Shown: positions 8,535 to 15,683 of the stretch, piece after piece | Position numbering within the stretch: position 1 is the first letter of the stretch | Layout: every line of letters begins with the position of its first letter | Assembly: GCF_026341125.1 (NCBI RefSeq) | Contig: NZ_JAPEOR010000002.1 | Location: 3,403,001-3,467,000 of the forward strand | Reading direction: 5' to 3' | Origin: Streptomyces sp. NBC_01142 | GTDB taxonomy: Bacteria > Actinomycetota > Actinomycetes > Streptomycetales > Streptomycetaceae | Length of the DNA: 64,000 bases | Notes under the pieces: model-generated | Told to the model about the DNA's origin: nothing | What the model saw: the letters and a program-made list of their open reading frames with translations, nothing else | The model's database searches: none | Made by a program: the position numbers and the translations under genes

Positions 8535-9275
8535 ATGGAACTGCTGTCGGTGAAAGAGGCTGCGGCCCTGCTCGGGGTGGATGATTCCCGTGTCCGTCAG
8601 TTGCTGCATGACGGGAAGCTCCAAGGGCAGCGAGTCGGTGGTCGTTGGCTGGTTGCCGGGGACAGTGTCCGGGATCGCAAGGACCGGGGCCCTCGTTCAC
8701 GGAGACCGCTGTCGGCCCGCAATGCATGGGGCGTTCTGGCGGTGCTGGACGGCCATCAGCCGGTGAGTCTGTCCGATGCCGAGAAGTCCCGGGTGAGGAT
8801 GCGGTTGCGGAATCTCCTTGCCCACGGGCAGCTAGCTCCGGCCCTGCTCCAGGAGCTTCTTGCCGCCCGCGCCGAGGTTCGCTCGTACCGCGTTCATTCA
8901 GGCGTACTGCCGGTTCTGCTCGCTGCTCAGGATGTGGTGAGGGGGGGAGTGAGCGCCGCGGCGCAGGCGGGGGCGGACTACATTGCTCTCGGTCGTGCGG
9001 AGATCTACGTACATCCCGACAGGGTCGACAAGCTGGAAGCTGAGTTCGGCATGGTCCGTGATGAAGAGCGGGGCAATGTCGCGGTCCGAATTCCCCCGGC
9101 GGAGATGTGGTCGTTCCTGACCTCAAGGTCTGAAGCGCCTGGGCAGGGCCGCCACGCCCCCGCGTCAGTAGTGGCGGCCGACTTGCTGGACCGCCACGAG
9201 GGCCGAGCCGACGCTGCCGCAGCTGGGTTGCTTGAGCCTCTGCTGACTCGCTACGCACAGCCTCGGAGGGTGTGA
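8535..9275 (+). CDS. Excisionase-type HTH protein with AbiEi-like C-terminus (putative antitoxin)
   Basis: A 246-residue protein. The N-terminus (1-45) is an excisionase/MerR-like DNA-binding domain (LSVKEAAALLGVDDSRVRQ, GRWLVAGD). The C-terminal half (AEIYVHPDRVDKLEAEFG, VVAADLLDRHEGRADAAA) resembles the end of AbiEi-type antitoxins. I prefer ATG 8535, six bases after AAGGAG, to ATG 8529, which touches it. The gene is followed at once by a nucleotidyltransferase-like gene, the AbiEi-AbiEii order of type IV toxin-antitoxin/phage-abortive systems. Two dyads upstream suggest autorepression. The antitoxin assignment is inference from order and weak similarity. Confidence 0.65.
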   Translation: MELLSVKEAAALLGVDDSRVRQLLHDGKLQGQRVGGRWLVAGDSVRDRKDRGPRSRRPLSARNAWGVLAVLDGHQPVSLSDAEKSRVRMRLRNLLAHGQLAPALLQELLAARAEVRSYRVHSGVLPVLLAAQDVVRGGVSAAAQAGADYIALGRAEIYVHPDRVDKLEAEFGMVRDEERGNVAVRIPPAEMWSFLTSRSEAPGQGRHAPASVVAADLLDRHEGRADAAAAGLLEPLLTRYAQPRRV

Positions 9276-9277
9276 TC

Positions 9278-10045
9278 ATGGCGGCTGAATTGCCCGACGT
9301 GCGACTGGAGTCGGACCTGTTCACCGGTCCGCTGGTGGAGTTGTGGGGCGTGCTGTTCGACCTTTCGGGGCAGGTGCCGGATGCCTGGTCGCTGATCGGT
9401 GGGCAGATGGTGCTCCTGCACGGCCTGGAGCACGGTCGGACCCCGCCGGCGGCGAGCGCCGACCTGGATGTCCTGGCTGACGTGCAGTCGGACCAGCAGA
9501 GCTTGCGCCGTTTGGTTGCGGCGCTGGAACGGCTCGGATTCGCCCCTGCCGGCATGTCGCCGCAGGGCAACCTGCTGCACCGCTATCAGCGTGGTGTGGA
9601 GCCGCAGCGGTTGGTGGTGGATCTGTTGGCGCCCGACAACCTCGGCCCCCGTGCAGACCTCACAACGACGCCGCCCGGCCGTACGCTGGAGGTGCCGGGC
9701 GGCCGGCAGGCTGCGCAGAGAACCGAGTCCGTGAGTGTGCAACTGGGGCTGCGGACCAGCCGGATCCGTCGCCCCAGCCTGTTGGGGGCGATCGTGGCGA
9801 AGGCTGCAGCGGTGAGCATCAAGACCACTTCACCGGAGCGGCACTACCGCGATCTGGCGTTCTTGCTCTCGTTGCCTGCCAACCCGCTGCAACTCAGAGA
9901 TCAGCTTGACAAGGGCGACCGTAAGAAGCTCGCGTTCGCGAAAGCTCTGCACGATCCGCAGCATGCCGCGTGGCGTCAACTACCCGACGAGGGTGAGAAG
10001 GCTGACGGCCAGGCCATGTACGCATTCTTGTCTCCGCCTGCGTGA
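9278..10045 (+). CDS. AbiEii-like nucleotidyltransferase (putative type IV toxin)
   Basis: A 255-residue protein with a minimal nucleotidyltransferase pattern: LIGGQMVLLHGLEHGR followed by SADLDVLADV (metal-binding Asp pair about 63-65), and a later basic motif (AKAAAVSIKTTSPERHYRDL) like the K-R-KD box of AbiEii toxins. GGAGG at 9264-9268 favours ATG 9278; a GTG at 9272 would overlap the upstream stop. Family members transfer nucleotides to tRNA or protein and arrest growth unless countered by the partner antitoxin. The target here is unknown. It lies inside the second island segment. Confidence 0.68.
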   Translation: MAAELPDVRLESDLFTGPLVELWGVLFDLSGQVPDAWSLIGGQMVLLHGLEHGRTPPAASADLDVLADVQSDQQSLRRLVAALERLGFAPAGMSPQGNLLHRYQRGVEPQRLVVDLLAPDNLGPRADLTTTPPGRTLEVPGGRQAAQRTESVSVQLGLRTSRIRRPSLLGAIVAKAAAVSIKTTSPERHYRDLAFLLSLPANPLQLRDQLDKGDRKKLAFAKALHDPQHAAWRQLPDEGEKADGQAMYAFLSPPA

Positions 10046-10135
10046 CGTGAGGGCGGCCGAGCGCGCGTGACCTTGTCGTCGTCGAGGTGGTGCGCAAGTG
10101 GTGCGGGACTCCCGAATAGGTCTAGACAATAAAGA

Positions 10136-10161
10136 AGCCCCAGGTCGCTGACCTGGGGCTT
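10136..10161 (-). terminator. Hairpin beside displaced tRNA-Gly 3' half (copy 3)
   Basis: A perfect stem AAGCCCCAGGTC / GACCTGGGGCTT with a GCT loop follows AGGTCTAGACAATAA. It is equivalent to the tRNA-Gly terminator at 11237-11263. Confidence 0.7.
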
Positions 10162-10166
10162 TCTCG

Positions 10167-10210
10167 TGGAGCGGGTGACGAGAATCGAACTCGCGCTCTG
10201 AGCTTGGGAA
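10167..10210 (-). repeat. tRNA-Gly 3'-half duplication (att site copy 3)
   Basis: These 44 bp are identical to the 3' half of the tRNA-Gly at 11269-11342 and to the copy at 4584-4627. The flank on the right (TCACCGGGCC...) resembles the flank of copy 1. It separates island segments 2 and 3. Confidence 0.85.
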
Positions 10211-10486
10211 TCACCGGGCCGTCACGGAGGGGGTTGACGCTGACCAGCGCAAACGGCCTCTGGTGATTAATCGCGAGGCGTCGCGCTTGACTGCTCTTGA
10301 CCGCTGGGATCCGCTCTTTCCGGCACGGATGTGGCACGGGCTTCCATCCGCTCTGACGGGTCGCGTCACCGACCCCGCACCCGACAACACTGTCACCCGA
10401 ATGGCCCAACATGACGTGCCACCCATATGGGTGAAGATCAAGCTGGTTAGTGCCCCAACCGAGGCAATCTGTGAAAGGCGAACCAA

Positions 10487-10705
10487 ATGCGCATTCGACG
10501 AATCCTCGCCACAGTCTTCGCCACGGCAGCCCTCGCCGGACTCGGCCTCACAGGCGCCGCCACCGCGACCGCCACCGCCGGCAGCGTCATCCCGGCCAGC
10601 GTCACGCCGGGTGAGTGCACGGACGGCGGCGGAACGATCGATCGGTCGACGGCCCCGCTCCCGACCTGCAGAGGCGGTGTGCACAACGGGCAGACGGTCG
10701 ACTAA
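10487..10705 (+). CDS. Small secreted peptide
   Basis: A 72-residue product with a clear Sec signal peptide (MRIRRILATVFATAALAGLG, cleavage near ATATA-GS), leaving about 40 residues with two Cys (ECTDGGG and PTCRGG) that could form a disulfide. A weak AAAGG ribosome site lies 11 bases upstream. It resembles the many small secreted proteins of Streptomyces. I do not recognise a function. It is the only intact cargo of the innermost island segment. Confidence 0.6.
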   Translation: MRIRRILATVFATAALAGLGLTGAATATATAGSVIPASVTPGECTDGGGTIDRSTAPLPTCRGGVHNGQTVD

Positions 10706-10939
10706 ACCCCACTAGGGCCCGTTGTGAAAGTGGATCGGCGCCCCGCAGCCACGCGTTGCGGGGCGCTCCCTCGCGAGCGTTCCCCCTCGGCTGACGGCTC
10801 AACGTACCTGGGAGGCGTGACGATCGCACACGGGCCCGATGAGGTCGGCGGGAGCGGCTTTGGGCTGGAGCTGCCATGGGGCGAGAGATCGGGGCCCGTA
10901 CGCTGGTCGCGAATCGGGCAGTCTCTGGACCTGCCCGCA

Positions 10940-11217
10940 ATAGCCCGATGTGGCGTACGAAGGTGGGTCTCCCCGACGGCTTCCGCTTCTACGACCTTCG
11001 TCACACCGGACACACCCTGACGACCCGCTCCGGTGCGACGCTCAAGGACACGATGGTGCGGGCCGGACAGTCGACCGAGCGGGCCGCGCTGATCTATCAG
11101 CACTCGGACGTCGAGCGTCAGCGGGAGGTCGCGGCCGGCCTCGACAGGCTCGTCCGGCAGCGGCGTCATGCAGTGGATGACCAAGCATCTGGCACGGATG
11201 TGGCACGGGACGCTTAG
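10940..11217 (+). pseudogene. Tyrosine integrase relic (C-terminal domain)
   Basis: The last 90 or so residues of a tyrosine recombinase are readable: GLPDGFRFYDLRHTGHTL (box with the catalytic Arg), SGATLKDTMVRAGQS and ALIYQHSD, with the nucleophile Tyr. The N-terminal arm-binding and core domains are absent: upstream of 10940 the frame stays open but no longer looks like integrase, and a deletion joins NSPMWRTKV to GLPDG. It ends 52 bp before the tRNA-Gly 3' end, the standard int-attL arrangement. It could not catalyse excision alone. Confidence 0.78.
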
Positions 11218-11236
11218 ACAGGTCCAGACAACAAGA

Positions 11237-11263
11237 AAGGCCCGGGTCTATGACCTGGGCCTT
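11237..11263 (-). terminator. tRNA-Gly terminator hairpin
   Basis: The stem AAGGCCCGGGTC / GACCTGGGCCTT with a TAT loop lies 5 bases past the CCA end on the minus strand. Confidence 0.75.
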
Positions 11264-11268
11264 CTGCA

Positions 11269-11342
11269 TGGAGCGGGTGACGAGAATCGAACTCGCGCTC
11301 TGAGCTTGGGAAGCTCATGTTCTACCATTAAACTACACCCGC
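11269..11342 (-). tRNA. tRNA-Gly (CCC anticodon)
   Basis: A complete 74-nt cloverleaf including an encoded CCA: acceptor GCGGGTG / CACCCGC, D-arm, anticodon stem TGAGC / GCTCA with loop TTCCCAA (anticodon CCC), and T-arm with GTTCGATTC. Its 3' half is duplicated at 4584 and 10167 and in divergent form at 8214, so this gene is the integration site of the island. Confidence 0.95.
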
Positions 11343-11563
11343 GCGGCGAGCCGTCGACCGGCACCGCATCGTCGCACACTGTACCTCATCGCTGGCCCCC
11401 GGTGCATTTCGCCGCGGGGCCTTCGCGCTGTTCCGGGCCCGGATACCGCTGCGGGGCGCGGGAGTTGAGGCGTACCGTTGGAAGGCGGAGTGCCGCGTGT
11501 GGCCGTGTCCCGTACATCCCCTAATGTGGTCGTTCATCCGCATTTCGTTGGGGAAGGGACCCG

Positions 11564-11791
11564 ATGGACTTGATGGAGCGCACCGTCGTCCGCTGTGCCG
11601 ACGGGCACGTGTTCACCACCACTACGTTCCCGATGCAGCAGCTCGGCGCCGGCCGGATCGGGCCCGGGCGGCTCATCCGGTGTCCGCGCTGTGCGCGGCT
11701 TCGCAGCGTCGTGCCCGTGGAGTCGCCACCGCGGCCGGAGTCGCAGCCGGAGTCGCACTCGGTGCCGCACTCGCAGTCGGCCAAGCCGTAA
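11564..11791 (+). CDS. Small zinc-ribbon-like hypothetical protein
   Basis: A 75-residue protein. The first 50 residues are compact: one Cys in [12 protein letters not shown] and a CPRC pair in [12 protein letters not shown], which could form a small metal ribbon with the His of the DGH motif. A low-complexity Pro/Ser/Gln tail follows. The ribosome site GGGGAAGGGA precedes ATG 11564. Function unknown; it is upstream of dcd and co-directional. Confidence 0.65.
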   Translation: MDLMERTVVRCADGHVFTTTTFPMQQLGAGRIGPGRLIRCPRCARLRSVVPVESPPRPESQPESHSVPHSQSAKP

Positions 11792-11865
11792 GAAGGCGGC
11801 GGTCACAGGAGCGCGCGGGGCTGTCCGATTGGGGCGGGCCCGCGTGCTCTGCGTATCCTCGGGGC

Positions 11866-12441
11866 GTGCTTCTCTCTGACAAGGACATCCGGGCCGAGAT
11901 CGACGCCGGACGGGTCCGCATCGACCCGTACGACGAATCCATGGTGCAGCCCTCGAGCATCGATGTGCGGCTGGACCGCTACTTCCGGGTGTTCGAGAAC
12001 CACCGCTATCCGCATATCGACCCCGCCGTCGAGCAGCTGGACCTCACGCGCGAGGTCGAGCCCGAGGGGGACGAGGCGTTCATCCTGCACCCCGGGGAGT
12101 TCGTCCTCGCGTCGAGCTACGAGGTCATCACGCTGCCGGACGACCTCGCCTCCCGGCTGGAGGGCAAGTCCAGCCTCGGGCGACTCGGGCTGGTCACGCA
12201 CTCCACCGCGGGCTTCATCGACCCGGGGTTCTCGGGGCACGTCACCCTTGAGCTGTCGAATCTCGCCACCCTGCCCATCAAGCTGTGGCCGGGGATGAAG
12301 ATCGGCCAGCTGTGCATGTTCCGGCTGAGCTCGCCGTCCGAATTCCCGTACGGCAGCGAGCGGTACGGCTCCCGCTACCAGGGGCAGCGCGGGCCCACGG
12401 CCTCGCGGTCGTTCATGAACTTCCACCGGACGCAGGTGTGA
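11866..12441 (+). CDS. dcd: dCTP deaminase
   Basis: A 191-residue trimeric deaminase converting dCTP to dUTP (plus ammonia), feeding dTMP synthesis. Family hallmarks are visible: MLLSDKDI at the start, [22 protein letters not shown] (substrate-binding Ser/Arg) and the catalytic Glu/His region [14 protein letters not shown]. The GTG start at 11866 gives the usual family length. The next gene, a phosphoribosyltransferase, follows after 7 bp, so the two probably share a transcript. Confidence 0.95.
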   Translation: MLLSDKDIRAEIDAGRVRIDPYDESMVQPSSIDVRLDRYFRVFENHRYPHIDPAVEQLDLTREVEPEGDEAFILHPGEFVLASSYEVITLPDDLASRLEGKSSLGRLGLVTHSTAGFIDPGFSGHVTLELSNLATLPIKLWPGMKIGQLCMFRLSSPSEFPYGSERYGSRYQGQRGPTASRSFMNFHRTQV

Positions 12442-12448
12442 GCGCGGC

Positions 12449-12946
12449 ATGAGTGACGTACGGGAGAACCTGACGTACGAGGGGTTCGGCAGCGCGGTGC
12501 GGCAGCTCGCGCAGACCATTGCCGACGACGGGTACCAGCCCGACGTCGTGCTCTCCATCGCGCGTGGCGGAGTGTTCGTCGCGGGCGGACTGGCGTACGC
12601 GCTGGACTGCAAGAACATCCACCTGGTGAACGTGGAGTTCTACACCGGCGTGGGCACCACGCTCGACATGCCCGTCATGCTGGCTCCGGTGCCCAACGTC
12701 ATCGACTTCTCGGACAAGAAGGTGCTCATCGCCGACGATGTCGCCGACACCGGGAAGACCCTGAAGCTGGTGCACGACTTCTGCCTCGGCCATGTCGCCG
12801 AGGTGCGCAGCGCTGTGATCTACGAGAAGTCCCACTCCCTCGTGAAGTGCGAGTACGTCTGGAAGCGGACCGACGAGTGGATCAACTTCCCCTGGAGTGT
12901 CGAGAAGCCCGTCGTGCAGCGCGTCGGCCAGGTGCTGGACGCGTAG
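12449..12946 (+). CDS. Phosphoribosyltransferase
   Basis: A 165-residue type I PRTase. The PRPP-binding loop is VLIADDVADTGKT (about 91-103), preceded by DVVLSIARGGVFVAGGLAYAL. A C-terminal aromatic stretch (DEWINFPW) resembles xanthine/hypoxanthine PRTases of the gpt type. It probably salvages a purine base, but the exact substrate cannot be read from sequence. It starts 7 bp after dcd and is followed by a short tandem repeat and a strong terminator. Confidence 0.85.
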   Translation: MSDVRENLTYEGFGSAVRQLAQTIADDGYQPDVVLSIARGGVFVAGGLAYALDCKNIHLVNVEFYTGVGTTLDMPVMLAPVPNVIDFSDKKVLIADDVADTGKTLKLVHDFCLGHVAEVRSAVIYEKSHSLVKCEYVWKRTDEWINFPWSVEKPVVQRVGQVLDA

Positions 12947-13003
12947 CAGGACCCGGAGACGCAAGCAGGACCAGGAGACGCAAGAAGGACCAGGAGACGC
13001 AAG
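12947..13003. repeat. Three tandem 19-bp repeats
   Basis: Three near-identical units of CAGGACCAGGAGACGCAAG lie between the phosphoribosyltransferase stop and its terminator. Confidence 0.85.
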
Positions 13004-13035
13004 AAGGGCCCGGCACTCTCGAGTGCCGGGCCCTT
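13004..13035. terminator. Bidirectional terminator hairpin
   Basis: A perfect 14-bp stem, AAGGGCCCGGCACT / AGTGCCGGGCCCTT, with a CTCG loop lies between the convergent phosphoribosyltransferase and Yip1-like genes. Confidence 0.85.
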
Positions 13036-13050
13036 GCTCGTTCGTACGCC

Positions 13051-13956
13051 TCAGATCGTGCCCAGTTTGATGATCGACAGCAGCGCGATCAGCTGGATCG
13101 CCGACGCGCCCAGCGCCTTCGGCCACGGCAGATCGTGCGACTTGCTCACCATCGACGTGAACAGCGCGCCGGCCGCCAGCCAGGTCGCCCAGCCCAGCAC
13201 CTGGACCAGGGAGTTCTCACCGCCCAGGAAGAGGGCGAAGACCAGGCGCGGGGCGTCCGTGATCGACATGATCAGCATGGAGAAACCGACCGTCGGCTGC
13301 CACGCGCCGTCGCCGCCGAGCTGGCGGGCCAGGGTGTGGGTCACCGTGCCCAGGATCAGACCGCCGATGACGAACGCGACCGCCGTGGTCAGTACGTACG
13401 GGACGGCGGCGGAGATCGTCGCGTTGATCGCCTCGTCGCGGGCCTTGTCGAAGCCGAAGATCGCGAGCAGTCCGTAGAGGAACGTGACGACCAGCGCGGG
13501 GCCCCACACCGGGTAGTCCCGCATCTGCCAGAACGTCGGGCCCGGACGCAGCACGATGCCGCTCAGCAGCTGCTTCCAGTGCAGTCGCGGGCCGGCCGGA
13601 GCCGCCGCGGCCGCGCCTGCGCGATAGGTCGCGCCGTCGCCGTACGGGTCCTCGTTGATGCTGAACGCCTGGGTGTGGCCAGGGTTGTTGGCATACGGGT
13701 CCCCGTGCGGTCCGCCCTGGCCGCCGTGTTGGGGCTGCTGGTACGGGTCGCCGAAGTACTCCGGTTCGCCGTACGGGCCTTGGGGTTGCTGAGGTCTGCC
13801 GCCGCCCGCCTGGGGCCACTGCGGCGGCGGTTGCTGCTGCGCATACGGCGGAGCCGCACGGCCGCCTGCGGCCCCGTAGGGCGGCGGCGGTGCCTGCTGC
13901 GGTTGTTGTTGCCTGCTGCGGTTGTCCCGGCCGCGTCCGATCCTGAATCCAGCCAC
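13051..13956 (-). CDS. Yip1-domain membrane protein with Pro/Gln-rich N-terminus
   Basis: A 301-residue protein. The first 120 residues are low complexity (Q, P, G, Y repeats such as PPYAQQQPPPQW), presumably cytoplasmic. The C-terminal 180 residues hold about five hydrophobic segments (PALVVTFLYGLLAIFGF, VLTTAVAFVIGGLILG, ALGASAIQLIALLSII) in the Yip1 family arrangement. I prefer GTG 13956 (AGFRIGRGRDN) because the upstream extension reads like translated leader. Function unknown. Confidence 0.75.
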   Translation of the reverse strand: MAGFRIGRGRDNRSRQQQPQQAPPPPYGAAGGRAAPPYAQQQPPPQWPQAGGGRPQQPQGPYGEPEYFGDPYQQPQHGGQGGPHGDPYANNPGHTQAFSINEDPYGDGATYRAGAAAAAPAGPRLHWKQLLSGIVLRPGPTFWQMRDYPVWGPALVVTFLYGLLAIFGFDKARDEAINATISAAVPYVLTTAVAFVIGGLILGTVTHTLARQLGGDGAWQPTVGFSMLIMSITDAPRLVFALFLGGENSLVQVLGWATWLAAGALFTSMVSKSHDLPWPKALGASAIQLIALLSIIKLGTI

Positions 13957-14142
13957 ACAATCGAACGTACCTGGTCCGCGACCGCCGGGTGTGAGGAGAG
14001 CGGGAACGGGCCCGCCTTTGCGGCCGAGCTGTGACATCCCCTAGGGGAACCCTGGGGGGCCTGCCCCCGTGCCCTCCGGACCAGGTCAGCGGGGTCGCCC
14101 CGGATTCACCCAGGAGCGGCTCAGGAGTTGCTCAGGGGCGGC

Positions 14143-15264
14143 TCACAGTCCGCTCAGGAACACCGAGGTGCTGAAAGTGATCAGCGGGGGCGCTTTCGCG
14201 GGCTTCGCCGGGTACAGCGCCACCACATCCGCCCGCTCGCCCCGGTGCGTACGCGTCACCAGGTCCGGGCGCTTGTCCCCGTCGAAGTCCGCCTGGATGA
14301 GTACATCCGTGGTCGGCTGCTTCTCGCCGGCGGAAAGCGCCGGGGGCGGCGGCGTCGCCACGGCGTCGAAGACATGGGTTCCGCCAGGGCGGCGCGGGCC
14401 GTCCGGGCCGCCCAGCAGCAGCTTGCCCTTCGATGCCGCGCCCGGCGCGTGGGGGCGGGACAGGACGACGAGGTCGTCGGCGTCGTCGCCGTTGATGTCG
14501 GCCTCCATCGCCGGTGCGGCCAGGGCGGTGCCGCCACCCGGGAAGGGGGCCACGGCGGTGCGCGGGGCGCCGGTACGGGTGAAGGGGCCGGGCAGGAAGC
14601 TGATGCGGCCCGCGGAGGCGGTGACCGCCAGGTCGGTGCTGCCGTCGCCGTCGAAGTCGCCGCAGACGGGGTTGTCGGGCCAGTCGTTGCCGTACCGGGC
14701 CTCGTCGGGGATGCGGAGGACGACCGCCTTGCCGCCGAGGCCGGTGGGGGACCCGAAGAGGAGCTGGAGCGGTACGGGCGTGCGGCCGATGCCGTCGTAC
14801 GGCGGGTCGGTGGCGACGATCAGGTCGGCGAAGCCGTCCTTGTCGAGGTCGCAGGAGGCCTCGGCGTCGAAGGCGGCGGGCAGGGTGCCCTTGACCTCGG
14901 CGGCGTTGGCGCGCGGGGTGAGGAGCTGGCGTACGGCGGGATCGAGGCCGCGGGCTGCCGCGGTGCCGTAGACGATGCCGATGCCCGCGTCGTCGCCGTG
15001 GGTGTCGCCGGGGGCCTTCACGAGGCCGTTCAGTACGAGATCGCGGTGGCCGTCGCCGTTGAAGTCCGCGGGGACGCGGCTGCCGTCGCCCCGGGGGACG
15101 GGGAGACGGGGTGCGGCTGCCTGGCCGGCGAGCGGGCGGGTGTCGCCGTTCTTGGCGGCGGCCGGGCGGGTGTCGGGCTCGGGTGTGGTCTCACAGCCCG
15201 CCAGCAGGACCGCGCAGGCGCAGGCCACGCTGATCGCCCCCGCTGCTGCCATCCGTATCCGCAC
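14143..15264 (-). CDS. FG-GAP/VCBS repeat lipoprotein
   Basis: A 373-residue exported lipoprotein. The signal peptide ends in the lipobox LLAGC (Cys about residue 24). The mature part carries several calcium-type loops of FG-GAP/VCBS propeller blades: ADFNGDGHRDLV, CDLDKDGFADLI, GDFDGDGSTDLA, ADINGDDADDLV and ADFDGDKRPDLV, five in all. Such proteins form an integrin-like propeller outside the membrane. The ligand is unknown. Confidence 0.85.
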   Translation of the reverse strand: MRIRMAAAGAISVACACAVLLAGCETTPEPDTRPAAAKNGDTRPLAGQAAAPRLPVPRGDGSRVPADFNGDGHRDLVLNGLVKAPGDTHGDDAGIGIVYGTAAARGLDPAVRQLLTPRANAAEVKGTLPAAFDAEASCDLDKDGFADLIVATDPPYDGIGRTPVPLQLLFGSPTGLGGKAVVLRIPDEARYGNDWPDNPVCGDFDGDGSTDLAVTASAGRISFLPGPFTRTGAPRTAVAPFPGGGTALAAPAMEADINGDDADDLVVLSRPHAPGAASKGKLLLGGPDGPRRPGGTHVFDAVATPPPPALSAGEKQPTTDVLIQADFDGDKRPDLVTRTHRGERADVVALYPAKPAKAPPLITFSTSVFLSGL

Positions 15265-15625
15265 GACCTACTCCGTCCCGTCCGCCTCGCCTGTGCTCAG
15301 CTGCCATTCGATGCTCGTGCGCAGCCCCCGCGAGGGCAATGGATCCGCCGGGATCGCAGGCCAATGGTTATGCGGCGGGTAGTGGGCCGTGAGCGCAATG
15401 TAGTGGGTTGGTGGAAATTGAAGGCATTTACATTCTGCGCCGCGCCCTGCCGAGGGCCGTTACATTCCCGACGGATGGCACAAACATCCCATCCATAACT
15501 TCGTGGACACGGTAGAGCGGATGCGACGCCACGAAATCGCGAGAAAGAGCCCCCAGGGCGCGCCACCCGACGCGGCCGGCGCGGCCTTCGCCGAGACGCC
15601 GTCGGCTGTGGGGTCTGTATGCAGG
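15265..15625. other. Intergenic stretch without a recognised gene
   Basis: About 360 bp between the start of the FG-GAP lipoprotein gene and the terminator of the Fe-S oxidoreductase gene. 15360-15500 is noticeably less GC-rich than its surroundings and probably holds the lipoprotein promoter. I see no supported coding sequence. Confidence 0.5.
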
Positions 15626-15662
15626 AGCGGCCGGTCCTGCCCCCGAGGCAGGTCCGGCCGCT
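15626..15662 (-). terminator. Terminator of the Fe-S oxidoreductase gene
   Basis: A long stem AGCGGCCGG-CCTGCC / GGCAGG-CCGGCCGCT with one internal mismatch lies 21 bases past the stop on the minus strand. Confidence 0.7.
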
Positions 15663-15683
15663 TCTGTGTGTGGGGTGTCTGGG

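Noticed and set aside
4584..10210. Extra tRNA genes at 4584, 8214 and 10167
   Set aside because: Each has only the 3' half; no D-arm or 5' acceptor strand can be found.
10702..11184. Minus-strand gene over the integrase relic
   Set aside because: The plus strand holds recognisable integrase motifs; the minus frame has no protein-like features.
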